From assembly GCA_947503005.1 (NCBI GenBank), contig CANNCA010000008.1, positions 186,001-250,000 on the forward strand: a DNA stretch of 64,000 nt, written 5' to 3'. The first letter of the stretch is position 1; every line of letters begins with the position of its first letter. Made by a program: the position numbers and the translations under genes. The notes under the pieces were generated by a model. It searched no databases. It was not told the origin of the DNA and saw nothing but the letters and a program-made list of their open reading frames with translations. This stretch comes from an uncultured Flavobacteriaceae bacterium (lineage in GTDB: Bacteria > Bacteroidota > Bacteroidia > Flavobacteriales > Flavobacteriaceae). Positions 44,641 to 53,489 of this stretch are shown here, in pieces.

Positions 44641-44856
44641 ATGAACGATATCAAATTAAAATTAGGTAAAGCAGGATTAATCATTGGGGCGATGGGTATC
44701 ATGTCCATTGTTTTATCAATCTTCAATTACAACATTCGACTTCTCGCTTGGATAGACATCTGGGGCAACACAATGGGCTGGATCATCAGAATACTTCTTA
44801 TCGTTGGAGGTGGCGCACTCTTTCTCTTATTCGGTAGTGAAGAAGACCCTGCGTAA
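44641..44856 (+). CDS. Small membrane protein
   Basis: 71 residues from the ATG at 44641 (MNDIKLKLGKAGLIIG); an in-frame start 81 bp upstream overlaps the palindrome and adds a polar leader. Two membrane helices (about 10-30 and 45-65) and an acidic end (GSEEDPA). No known domain. It follows the LytS/LytTR pair and precedes a lipoprotein gene by 29 bp. Confidence 0.6.
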   Translation: MNDIKLKLGKAGLIIGAMGIMSIVLSIFNYNIRLLAWIDIWGNTMGWIIRILLIVGGGALFLLFGSEEDPA

Positions 44857-44885
44857 ATCAAAAACCACTTAAAAAAACAATTGAA

Positions 44886-45455
44886 ATGAAAATTATTAAT
44901 AAAAGTACGCTTTTACTCTTGACGGTCATGGTGTTTGTTTCCTGTGCAGGGATCATTGGTAATCAGCCGGTGAACTCTGAGGACTTTAAAGCAATTGAAA
45001 CCGATTTGAAACGTGAATTTGGAGATGACGCCTACTATACAGATTTAACAATTATGTATAATGAATCTATAGGTAATATGATCGGTGTCACTGTAACCGA
45101 GGCTCCAGAGTCGTTAACAATGGGGCAGTGGAATTATTCACAAGGGTTTTGGAAACAAAATACTGAAATTTCATTGGAAGTACCGCAAGGCACAAAAGCC
45201 GCCGATTTTATGTTTCAGTTAAATGATAAAATCAATCTTGCAAACTTAGGTGAACTGGTTGAAAAATCGATGAACCAACTAACAGCGGAAAAAGATATTG
45301 ATAACCCACGGTTAGAAATGGCCTTTGTGAATTTTCCGAAAAATGGCGATATGGCGAAGGCGGAATACCATGTCAAGTTACAACCCGAACATGGAGGTAC
45401 TTCTTTTTCTTTCTACTACGCATTAAATGGGGAACTTTTAAAAATGAACTATTAA
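44886..45455 (+). CDS. Lipoprotein of unknown function
   Basis: 189 residues. Lipoprotein signal (LLLTVMVFVSC, Cys 20). The mature part is alpha/beta with ESLTMGQWNYSQGFWKQN and a beta-rich C-terminus (FSFYYALNGELLKMNY). No recognised family. It is in the operon with the small membrane protein; both are probable targets of the LytTR system. Confidence 0.65.
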   Translation: MKIINKSTLLLLTVMVFVSCAGIIGNQPVNSEDFKAIETDLKREFGDDAYYTDLTIMYNESIGNMIGVTVTEAPESLTMGQWNYSQGFWKQNTEISLEVPQGTKAADFMFQLNDKINLANLGELVEKSMNQLTAEKDIDNPRLEMAFVNFPKNGDMAKAEYHVKLQPEHGGTSFSFYYALNGELLKMNY

Positions 45456-45492
45456 TCTTATACAACCTACAATTATTCAAAACCTAAATATT

Positions 45493-46449
45493 ATGAAGAA
45501 GCAATTAAAATTAATCTACCTACTTGCAATAGGGTTAATACTATCAATACTTAGCTGTAATAATGATGATGAAGGCGCAACAAGCAGTCCGATAAATCTT
45601 CAAGATTTACAAGTAACAATTGATGAAAACCCGACTAACGGCCAAATTATTGGAACGGTGCAAACCGATGGAAATGGAGCCATTGATTTCGATATTGCAA
45701 CGCAGACTCCGGCTGGGGCCTTAAGCATCAATTCAACTTCAGGTGAACTGACCATTGCCGATGCAACTTTGTTCGACTTTGAAACAAACCCCGAGATTAC
45801 GGCAACTATTTCGGCCAATAACGTTGTAAATACTGCAAACATCACAATTAATCTCAATAACCTAAATGAGGCAGCGGTTCCTGGCGGTACAGATACTGAA
45901 TTTGTAATAGGAACCGACGCTTACGTTACACCAAAGGCCTACCTTTTGTTGGATGATGCCGCGGGAGGCTTTGAACGCGAGTTTTCATTTGTTTTTACTA
46001 ACGGCGATGTCGTTGAAGATGCCACAAACGGTATCGCTTTTGAGACCACAATGACAACTCATTTTTCTAAAATCACCTGTAACCTGATCGGAATGTCAAT
46101 GACCGAAGCTCAGCTACCGATATTTACTTGGCCTGTTCAAAATCCTGCTGTCTCCATTGTTATGGAAGGGAATAATTATACCCATATTGATATTACAGCA
46201 TTTAACAATCCTTCTATGGTAGGTGGTCTCTCTTTCGGGCAAGTAGATACTTCAACTAACTACCCTCATTTGGGTCAGGCGCTGGGCAGTCTTAATCATC
46301 CTACCCATTTATTGACGGTTAACAGCATTACAGTTGACCTGACGGCCGGAACGGGTACCATTGATTGTTCATACAATTATGACGATGATAACGGAATTAA
46401 TATCAGTGGCGTCTTCGTAGGATCGTATGAGATTCTTACGGCTTTCTAG
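45493..46449 (+). CDS. Cadherin-repeat lipoprotein (one repeat)
   Basis: 318 residues. Lipoprotein signal (LSILSC, Cys 22), one cadherin-like repeat (about 35-130: VTIDENPTNGQIIGTV, LFDFETNPEITATIS, ANITINLNNLNE) and a C-terminal beta-rich domain (about 140-318) that I do not recognise. It is a paralogue of the next gene: both start MKKQLKLI and the repeat matches closely. Cell-surface exposure with Ca2+-dependent adhesion is the usual role of such proteins, but this is an inference. Confidence 0.75.
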   Translation: MKKQLKLIYLLAIGLILSILSCNNDDEGATSSPINLQDLQVTIDENPTNGQIIGTVQTDGNGAIDFDIATQTPAGALSINSTSGELTIADATLFDFETNPEITATISANNVVNTANITINLNNLNEAAVPGGTDTEFVIGTDAYVTPKAYLLLDDAAGGFEREFSFVFTNGDVVEDATNGIAFETTMTTHFSKITCNLIGMSMTEAQLPIFTWPVQNPAVSIVMEGNNYTHIDITAFNNPSMVGGLSFGQVDTSTNYPHLGQALGSLNHPTHLLTVNSITVDLTAGTGTIDCSYNYDDDNGINISGVFVGSYEILTAF

Positions 46450-46612
46450 TAATCGGTCGAATCGTATAAATAGCGCGCTCTTAAAACCAAATACTTCATA
46501 ATGTTTAATACGGGAGGATATTAAGGTTTCACCTTTGCCTTCCGCTAACTCTCATTAGGGAGAAGTAATCAAAATAAATCAATAACATAAACCGATTTTA
46601 AAACCCAAAATC

Positions 46613-48340
46613 ATGAAGAAACAACTAAAATTAATCAACCTATTTGCAATGGCCTTATTGTTTACAACACTTAGTTGTAAAAAAGATGATGAAGTACCTG
46701 CGAGTAACCCGATCAGCATTCAAGATTTCGAAGTTACTATTGATGAAAACCCTACCAATGGCCAAACTATTGGCACGGCACAAGCTGATGGTGATGCAAC
46801 CCCAAGTTTCAGCATAACATCTCAAGCACCTTCAGGTGCTCTAAGTATAAACTCAAGTACAGGCGAGTTGACCGTTGCCAATGCCGGTTTATTTGATTTT
46901 GAAACCAATCCTGAAATCACTGCGACCATTTCGGTAAGTGGAACGGATAATACAGGAACCGTTACTATCAATCTTAATGACTTAGATGAAATAAGTGCTC
47001 AAGACGTAACCATCGCCTTGGATGAAAATCCAACCAACGGACAATCTATCGATACCATTGGTGTAGATGGTGGCGGAACCTTAAGTTTTGGTATTTCCTC
47101 ACAAACACCAGCAGGAGCGTTAAGTATTGATGAAAGTACGGGAGAATTAACAGTTGTAGATGCTGCATTGTTCGACTTTGAAACAAACCCTGTAATTACG
47201 GCCACTATTTCTATCGACAATACTATAAATACGGTAACCGCAGTAGTTACAATCAATCTTAATGATCTAGACGAAATAAGCGCCCAAGATTTAACAGTTG
47301 CTATTGATGAAAACCCAACGGACGGACAAGTAGTCGGTTCTATTCAAGTAAGTGGAAATGGAACTCTAAGTTTCACCATTACGGCCCAAACACCAGCAGG
47401 AGCTTTAAATATCGATGCAGCTTCCGGAGAATTAACTGTGGCTGACCCTAACTTGTTCGATTTTGAAACAAATCCGGTGATCACAGCAGATATCGAAGTT
47501 GACAATAGTGTTTACACGGTTACAGCAACCGCAACGATCAACCTTAACGATGTCGATGAAGTCACTGCTCAAAACACTGACCTCGATATTGATGAAAACC
47601 CATTAAATGGTGATGTGGTTGGAACCTTGCAGGCAACGGGCTCAAACTTAACGTATTCAATTACTTTTCAAAATCCGGCTGGTGCTTTTAACATCAATCA
47701 AAGTACAGGAGAACTATCAGTTGCTGATGAAACCTTATTTGATTTTGAAACCAACCCCAATATGCTTGCTACCATTTCTGTAGACAATGGGACACTATCG
47801 GTATCAGCCAACGCCATGGTCGCCCTTAATGATGTAAATGAGATTGGGGAATTTAAATATGGCGGTGTTATTTTTTGGATAGACCCTACAAGTAATAATA
47901 GCTCAGGTTTGGTTTGCGCAGTTAACAATCAAAGTGTTTCTGGAGCTGTATGGGGTTGTCAAGGGATTAACATATCGGGCACCACTATAAACATAGGCAG
48001 CGGAGCATCAAATACAGCGCTGATTGAAGCAACTTGCACAACGCCGGGGACAGCGGCGGATTTGGCCGCTAACTTAGTTCTTAACGGCTTTGATGATTGG
48101 TTTTTGCCCAGCAGAGATGAACTGTATGAGATATACCTATTACAAAATATAATCAATCCAACAATCATTGCTAACGGAGGTACGTCATTGACAAGTAATG
48201 GTACTTACTGGAGTTCTTCACAACAAGGTAATTCATCTCAAAATGCAATTTTTCTAGGTATTAGCAATGGATCGCTAAACGGCGTGAGCAAGTCAGCACT
48301 ACTTGCAGTTCGTGCGGTTAGATCTTTTACGGATTTTTGA
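46613..48340 (+). CDS. Cadherin-repeat lipoprotein (four repeats) with C-terminal DUF1566-like domain
   Basis: 575 residues. Lipoprotein signal (LLFTTLSC, Cys 22), then four cadherin-like repeats of about 93 residues (from about 35, 130, 225 and 315), each with IDENPxNGxxxGT, TGELTV, LFDFETNPxITATI and INLNDxDE. The tail (about 410-575) has GGVIFWID, LNGFDDWFLPSRDEL and TYWSSSQ, the pattern of the DUF1566/Lcl-type C-terminal domain. The repeats are also similar at DNA level, so copy number may vary. Surface adhesin or receptor by inference. Confidence 0.82.
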   Translation: MKKQLKLINLFAMALLFTTLSCKKDDEVPASNPISIQDFEVTIDENPTNGQTIGTAQADGDATPSFSITSQAPSGALSINSSTGELTVANAGLFDFETNPEITATISVSGTDNTGTVTINLNDLDEISAQDVTIALDENPTNGQSIDTIGVDGGGTLSFGISSQTPAGALSIDESTGELTVVDAALFDFETNPVITATISIDNTINTVTAVVTINLNDLDEISAQDLTVAIDENPTDGQVVGSIQVSGNGTLSFTITAQTPAGALNIDAASGELTVADPNLFDFETNPVITADIEVDNSVYTVTATATINLNDVDEVTAQNTDLDIDENPLNGDVVGTLQATGSNLTYSITFQNPAGAFNINQSTGELSVADETLFDFETNPNMLATISVDNGTLSVSANAMVALNDVNEIGEFKYGGVIFWIDPTSNNSSGLVCAVNNQSVSGAVWGCQGINISGTTINIGSGASNTALIEATCTTPGTAADLAANLVLNGFDDWFLPSRDELYEIYLLQNIINPTIIANGGTSLTSNGTYWSSSQQGNSSQNAIFLGISNGSLNGVSKSALLAVRAVRSFTDF

Positions 48341-48354
48341 AATAACAAATTACG

Positions 48355-48390
48355 ACCACAGATGGCTTTGGACCATCTGTGGTTTTTTAA
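48355..48390 (+). terminator. Strong rho-independent terminator
   Basis: ACCACAGATGG (48355-48365) and CCATCTGTGGT (48373-48383) form an 11-bp stem with a 7-nt loop, followed by TTTTTT. It ends the cadherin gene; any start codon inside it is not a real start. Confidence 0.92.
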
Positions 48391-48412
48391 TAAAACTAAA
48401 ATAATAAGACCA

Positions 48413-48796
48413 ATGGATAACTTAATCGAGGTGAAAAACGAATATAACTCTTTAGACAAACTCTACGATTTTCTCAAATCGACTTCAGCTTTCGAATGCT
48501 CAAAAGAGTATGATGCTTGGGAAGTCCGAACAGATTCAAATGGGCAAATGGCCCAATGTATCGTGCTTAAAAAAAGCGGAATGCACGCCCTAAAAGTATT
48601 TTTCATAAATGATAATACCGTAAAAATATGCCATATCATTCCTAGCAAGGTAATGAACGCTTACTTCGGAAAGAGTGTAAAAAGATATCGAAATATATTG
48701 GAAATTATCACCGGTAAAATAAAGGATACCTTACTAGCCCCTGCTCAACAAAAGGCATTTGAGGAATTAGAGCGGGAAGTTAAGAAAGCAGCCTAG
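48413..48796 (+). CDS. Small cytosolic protein of unknown function
   Basis: 127 residues from the ATG at 48413. An earlier in-frame ATG (48362) lies inside the terminator hairpin and can be excluded. Soluble, no signal peptide, with a beta-rich centre (DAWEVRTDSNGQMAQCIVLKK) and a helical C-terminus (KAFEELEREVKKAA). I do not recognise the family. Confidence 0.6.
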   Translation: MDNLIEVKNEYNSLDKLYDFLKSTSAFECSKEYDAWEVRTDSNGQMAQCIVLKKSGMHALKVFFINDNTVKICHIIPSKVMNAYFGKSVKRYRNILEIITGKIKDTLLAPAQQKAFEELEREVKKAA

Positions 48797-48911
48797 TAAA
48801 TAAGTGATGTCTACCATCATATACGGCAATAGTTGGTAGGTGAATTGCGTTAAACCCCTAGGTTGTTTCGTGATACCAGCAATTGTTTAGAATTTATAGT
48901 CTACCAAAACC

Positions 48912-50441
48912 ATGAGCAAATCAATATCCATCGTAAATTTTCTTATGGTATTTGTGGCTTGTGTTTCGAGTAGGAGCCAAGACAATCCGATTGACACTAT
49001 CGAAACTGAAAAAGCAAGCCTTGTCGATAACGTGATACGGCAGCTTCACTTAGATATATTAAAGGAACCAATAGATTTAGATATTGCACTCTACAAAGTG
49101 TCGCCAAATAATTCAGAAGAAACCATTGTAGTGATTCCTGAAACTGTAAATGAAGAGGATGATTTTTACGAGTTTAATACCAATATATTTATAGTCGATA
49201 ACAGTACCGGCCAAGTTACCCACCAATATTTTGAAAGTTCAAAAACGAATGGATGGACTTCTGATGCCATTTTTATAGATGAAATCGCTATTGATACCAC
49301 GGCATATAAACTAACTCATTCTAAAAATGCTTTTGGGGTTATTGTAAAGTGGAGGAGTATGTCACAACCCAACCCGTATAGGCAAGAAAGTATTTCGCTT
49401 TTTACCAAAGAAAAAGATAGTTTGAAAAAGGTTTTGGATCTGTATACAATTTATGAGTCCACGGGTGAGGTGAATGTAAATGCTTGTTACGCAAAGTTTA
49501 ATAAGAGGGTTAATAAAATATCCGTAAGTAATTCAACGACAGTAGGTTATTTCGATATCCTTGTTGACCAAACTATTTGCGAAGAAGTATTTCAAGAAGA
49601 TGAAAATGGTGAATGTAACCCAAAAGAAAGAATAATTTCCACGGAAAAGAAAATGCTGAAATTTGATAATGGAGCATATTCAAAAACGGAACTCTTTCCT
49701 ACTGATCCGAAAATTGAACGAGCTACTATTGATTCCATAAGTATCAATGAAATTAAAAGATTCTGTGATACAAAGTACAGTACAATCTATGATTACTACA
49801 AGCACGAAAAAATAGATGAGGTGGCTATATGGTCAGATAAAATGTTTGGCAGATGTTGTACTGAGGCCGACTTAGACTATTCTGAACTATTGAAGTTTGA
49901 AATCACCGCCAGTACAAGTAATACAAAGTATCCGTCTGATAATTTATCGGATCACTATTACAGGACTGCCTATGTGTTTAAAGAAAACAAGGGTGCGGAA
50001 ATACATCTAAAATTAATTGGTGTTGAGGAGCATAAATATCATACTAATTTGCTAGTCGATGAGGTTTTAAAACCTAGCGATATAATTTTGAAACCCTTTA
50101 AACTGAGTCTAGTAAATGGGTATGTAAAATCAGAAAAAACATTCAAAGAAAATGGACGGGTAAAAGAACTAAAAATCCTTTTAAATGATACGTATCAAGG
50201 TACTGTAGAATTACAAGACACACCTTTAGTACAACAATTTGAGATGGATTTCACTTTTTTCAAGAATGACGAGGTTACCTTAATTCCTATAAGTTTTTAT
50301 AGAGGCACTACCTACGATGACATCTGCATCTCTGAAATTCAAAGCAGTCTGTCACAAATTACACACCCAAGCATCAATGGAAAGTATAAAGTAACAGAAT
50401 TGCGGCAAGTTGGAAATGCCATAAAAAAAGAGAAAAAGTGA
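48912..50441 (+). CDS. Exported protein, shares an unknown domain with the gene at 51344
   Basis: 509 residues with an N-terminal signal (NFLMVFVACVSS, likely lipoprotein Cys 18). Residues about 35-235 contain the shared domain, which also makes up the C-terminal third of the protein at 51344: paired motifs NSEETIVVIPE, STGQVTHQYFE, NPYRQESISLF, GYFDILVDQTI and the end LKFDNG. The C-terminal half (about 270-509) is beta-rich and unrecognised, with YRTAYVFKENKGAEIHL. First of a four-gene cluster; its stop overlaps the next GTG start by 4 bp. Function unknown. Confidence 0.7.
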   Translation: MSKSISIVNFLMVFVACVSSRSQDNPIDTIETEKASLVDNVIRQLHLDILKEPIDLDIALYKVSPNNSEETIVVIPETVNEEDDFYEFNTNIFIVDNSTGQVTHQYFESSKTNGWTSDAIFIDEIAIDTTAYKLTHSKNAFGVIVKWRSMSQPNPYRQESISLFTKEKDSLKKVLDLYTIYESTGEVNVNACYAKFNKRVNKISVSNSTTVGYFDILVDQTICEEVFQEDENGECNPKERIISTEKKMLKFDNGAYSKTELFPTDPKIERATIDSISINEIKRFCDTKYSTIYDYYKHEKIDEVAIWSDKMFGRCCTEADLDYSELLKFEITASTSNTKYPSDNLSDHYYRTAYVFKENKGAEIHLKLIGVEEHKYHTNLLVDEVLKPSDIILKPFKLSLVNGYVKSEKTFKENGRVKELKILLNDTYQGTVELQDTPLVQQFEMDFTFFKNDEVTLIPISFYRGTTYDDICISEIQSSLSQITHPSINGKYKVTELRQVGNAIKKEKK

Positions 50442-50782
50442 AGTTAAACCAAAACTTAACCTACCTTATCTGGACAGCTGTAGCAATTTTAATAAGCTTT
50501 GGCTATGTGCGAATGCTTATTGGCCCGGCACCAGATGAAGAAACCTTTGGAGGTTTTTGGTTTATTGCTCAGGTGTTTTATGGTTATGGTTTATTATATG
50601 TAGGATTAGCAATTGGAGGTATAGTTGCATTGCTATTCATCCTTATCGATATTTTTTATCTAAAAAAAAGATTAAAAGACAGGCCCAGAAGAACAATCAT
50701 TCGTTTACTGGTAATTGTACTTATTACGATTATTGTGGCAATAGTCCATTATATATTTGAGAAGGTGATTGATATTATTTAA
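50438..50782 (+). CDS. Membrane protein of unknown function
   Basis: 114 residues from a GTG start (50438), which overlaps the upstream TGA by four bases; this coupling decides the start. Three predicted membrane helices (about 7-28, 44-70 and 84-110) with a short basic loop (KKRLKDRPRRTIIR). No known family. Second gene of the cluster 48912-53374; 10 bp precede the next start. Confidence 0.6.
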   Translation: MKLNQNLTYLIWTAVAILISFGYVRMLIGPAPDEETFGGFWFIAQVFYGYGLLYVGLAIGGIVALLFILIDIFYLKKRLKDRPRRTIIRLLVIVLITIIVAIVHYIFEKVIDII

Positions 50783-50792
50783 AAATCCATAA

Positions 50793-51344
50793 ATGGGAAT
50801 AGTAATAATCATTTTAGTAATTATTGTTGTCGGCATAAGCCTCTTTCTTTTGTTTAAAATAATAGGATGGATTGTTCGTAAAAAAGTAAGGATTGTTTGG
50901 ATGTTCTCCTTCTTGGGAACACTAGGGATTGGCATGACTATAAATACATTATTTTTTGTGAAAATGGAATTCATACAGTCCGAAGTATATCCCGATTTAT
51001 ATATCATAAAGAACCCTGTTAAAGAAAGAAGCACCCTAAATAATATCATTAAAGAAAAGGTATTTCGAACAATCAGTGTGGAAAATAAGAAGTCAAATAC
51101 CTTGCGTTTTTATGAATACCATAAAGGTGATTTTGGAGAATCAGGCACCGTTTATTTTATAAAAAACAAAGAAAGAAGAGATGGTATGACAGCTGAGCTT
51201 TTAGAGTATTATCCTGAATATCTAATTGCAGAATATAGTCTACAATATTGCAGCGAAGAAAGCGCTGGCTATTTTGGAAAACTAGACTATTATAACGACC
51301 GTCAAATAATCAAAACGGATACGCTCCTAAATTCATGCAACTAA
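50793..51344 (+). CDS. Membrane-anchored protein of unknown function
   Basis: 183 residues. Two N-terminal membrane helices (about 2-25 and 34-55) followed by a mixed soluble domain with YLIAEYSLQYCSEESAGYF. The stop TAA shares its last base with the ATG of the next gene (TAATG, 51342-51346). No recognisable domain. Third gene of the cluster. Confidence 0.6.
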   Translation: MGIVIIILVIIVVGISLFLLFKIIGWIVRKKVRIVWMFSFLGTLGIGMTINTLFFVKMEFIQSEVYPDLYIIKNPVKERSTLNNIIKEKVFRTISVENKKSNTLRFYEYHKGDFGESGTVYFIKNKERRDGMTAELLEYYPEYLIAEYSLQYCSEESAGYFGKLDYYNDRQIIKTDTLLNSCN

Positions 51345-53374
51345 TGAAACAGCTCTATATTTTAATCTTATTATCAATTTTCTCTTGTACTGAGAAAACA
51401 AAAGAAAAGAAAGAAAGTTTTGAAACAGCAATACAAGACACCGTACAAGCAACTGAACAATTCTCAGTTCTTAATACAGAAAATGCTAGCGGAACCAGTG
51501 TTGAATATACCGGAGAAGATATTTCGGGTACTTATATATTAGTATATGGTAAAACACATATTGTTGGTGGCGATGGGTATGAGAGTTACAAAGCAGCGAT
51601 AGTTATAGAAAGGCTATCTGATTCGGATTTTGGGTTCTATGCGGCGGACAAAACTAAAGATATTTCACCCATCGGTGCTTATGGAATATTAAGAAAGATG
51701 AATAATAGTTTTCATGAACTAAGAATTTGCGACGGAAAGGACGTAGAAGGATACACCGACGGCAATTTTACATCTGGACCTTACCTCTTCAATAAAGTAA
51801 GTGTTTATCAAAAAGGGGATGTTTTAGGGATAATACAATATGGCGGTAATTTCAGAAAATATATGCTATACAAGAAAAAGAAGAATAATACTGACTTCTA
51901 CACATCCTTAATTAAAACAATGAGGGATACCAAGCAAGAGTATCAAGAGTATTTAAAAACCTATGAAACGGCAGTAAAATATAATAAGAATAAACTTCAG
52001 ATAAATCACTATTTAAATGGTGATGAATGGCTTACGAAACACCTGCACAATGAAGATTATGCCAATTTCGAAAAAACACACTTTTATCAGAACCCCCATC
52101 AGGAGGGTAAGTTCGCGAAGAATGATGCAGCTTTTGAAAATCAATTAAAAAATTTAGTTGAAATGGGAACTTTTGATAAAGAAGCGCTGGAAAATGAAGT
52201 TTCCAAGGATTTAAGCTTTAAGGATGTTTTTAATTCTTTAGAGACAAAACCCTTGCCCCTAATAGAAAGTACCACTTTTGATGATTTTATTGAGGCCGAA
52301 GATTATGAAATAGTAGACGCAAAGGCTTTGAAAATTGACGAAATATATCCAGGTTTTACTGAGCAAACTGCAAATTTCAGGGCAATAAGAAGTTATAAAA
52401 TTGACATCTCTAAGGAGTTTTATTCCGTGATTGTCACCATACTTAAAGGTGAACATGAAATGGAATCGGTACTAATTAATTATAGCTTGAATGGACAAAT
52501 TATCGACTCTAAAATTATTTCCTATGATGAAATAGCAGAAGGCTTGTCCCGAATTGAATCCAGATTGACCAAAAATACCTTGACCATAAACCATATTTTT
52601 TGGGATGTCATTAAGGAAATCGAGAAAGAAAGTTTTACGATTGAAAGAGATGGTACCATAGACAAGATCGATTCAAAAAAACTAAGTGCTACACTCACAA
52701 ATTATCCTTTGATTTTAGATGTTTTAGAACAACTTAAACTTAACGTTTTAGAGGTCAAAACAGGTTTGATTGTTACCAAGGCCATGCCCCAAAACTCAGA
52801 TGAGACCCTTGTATTAATCCCGGAAATTGTAGGGGAAGACCATGAATATAATTTTGAACTCAATAGTCATATAGTCTTGGTAAATAATACCACAGGAAAA
52901 ATAACACATAAATATTTTGAGGGTACTCCAACCAATTATTGGGTTTCGGATGCTTTACAGTTAAAGGAATTGAAAATTGATATAACTCCTTATATGATTA
53001 CTGAAAATGTAAGGGCATTTGGTGTAAGGGTTTACCATTATGGAAGTTCACGAGCGAACCCATATAGTAGTGAAATCATTTCGTTATTCATGAAATCTGG
53101 TACTACCTTAAAAAAGCTTTTGAATAATTATACAGTGATGGAGTATGGTGGTGAGTGGGAAATGGATTGTTTGGGTGAATTTTTAGGTTCCAAAGCGACA
53201 TTGACAATGGCCAATGAAAAAACAAATGGATACTTTGACATAATCGTTGAAAACACAATTACCGAAACCAAAAACTATGAAGATGAAAAAGGGGATTGTA
53301 GATCAAAAGATGAAATTACGACCGAAAAGTTGATTTTGAAATTTGACGGTAGCGAATACAAAACGCCTAAATAA
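51344..53374 (+). CDS. Large lipoprotein with the same unknown C-terminal domain
   Basis: 676 residues from the ATG at 51344, one base overlapping the previous stop. Lipoprotein signal (YILILLSIFSC). Residues about 45-170 form a beta-rich domain (SGTYILVYGKTHIVGG, FHELRICDGKDVEGY), about 180-330 are helical, and the last about 220 residues match the N-terminal domain of the protein at 48912 (SDETLVLIPE, TTGKITHKYFE, NPYSSEIISLF, GYFDIIVENTI, LKFDGSEY). The pair therefore flank two membrane proteins with two related exported proteins. Function unknown. Confidence 0.7.
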   Translation: MKQLYILILLSIFSCTEKTKEKKESFETAIQDTVQATEQFSVLNTENASGTSVEYTGEDISGTYILVYGKTHIVGGDGYESYKAAIVIERLSDSDFGFYAADKTKDISPIGAYGILRKMNNSFHELRICDGKDVEGYTDGNFTSGPYLFNKVSVYQKGDVLGIIQYGGNFRKYMLYKKKKNNTDFYTSLIKTMRDTKQEYQEYLKTYETAVKYNKNKLQINHYLNGDEWLTKHLHNEDYANFEKTHFYQNPHQEGKFAKNDAAFENQLKNLVEMGTFDKEALENEVSKDLSFKDVFNSLETKPLPLIESTTFDDFIEAEDYEIVDAKALKIDEIYPGFTEQTANFRAIRSYKIDISKEFYSVIVTILKGEHEMESVLINYSLNGQIIDSKIISYDEIAEGLSRIESRLTKNTLTINHIFWDVIKEIEKESFTIERDGTIDKIDSKKLSATLTNYPLILDVLEQLKLNVLEVKTGLIVTKAMPQNSDETLVLIPEIVGEDHEYNFELNSHIVLVNNTTGKITHKYFEGTPTNYWVSDALQLKELKIDITPYMITENVRAFGVRVYHYGSSRANPYSSEIISLFMKSGTTLKKLLNNYTVMEYGGEWEMDCLGEFLGSKATLTMANEKTNGYFDIIVENTITETKNYEDEKGDCRSKDEITTEKLILKFDGSEYKTPK

Positions 53375-53489
53375 AACAGCATAAAATAGTGAGGTAAAAT
53401 GTTGAAATACAAAGTGGTAAAATAGTATATTTAATTTTGTCATTCCAACAAAGTAAAAAGGGATTTCCTCTTTCAAATAACTTTTTTAT

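Noticed and set aside
46735-47850. Direct repeats that could be a CRISPR or minisatellite
   Set aside because: They are in-frame cadherin repeats of about 280 bp inside one gene, not short repeats with spacers.
48362-48412. Upstream start for the small gene at 48413
   Set aside because: The ATG is inside the terminator hairpin 48355-48383, so the next ATG was taken.
48811-48839. CTACCA/TGGTAG inverted repeat upstream of the gene at 48912
   Set aside because: Only 6-bp arms with a 17-bp spacer; expected by chance in this much intergenic DNA.
53375-53489. Possible terminator hairpin (AAAGGGA/CCTCTTT)
   Set aside because: Stem is short and imperfect, with no clean T run in the right position.
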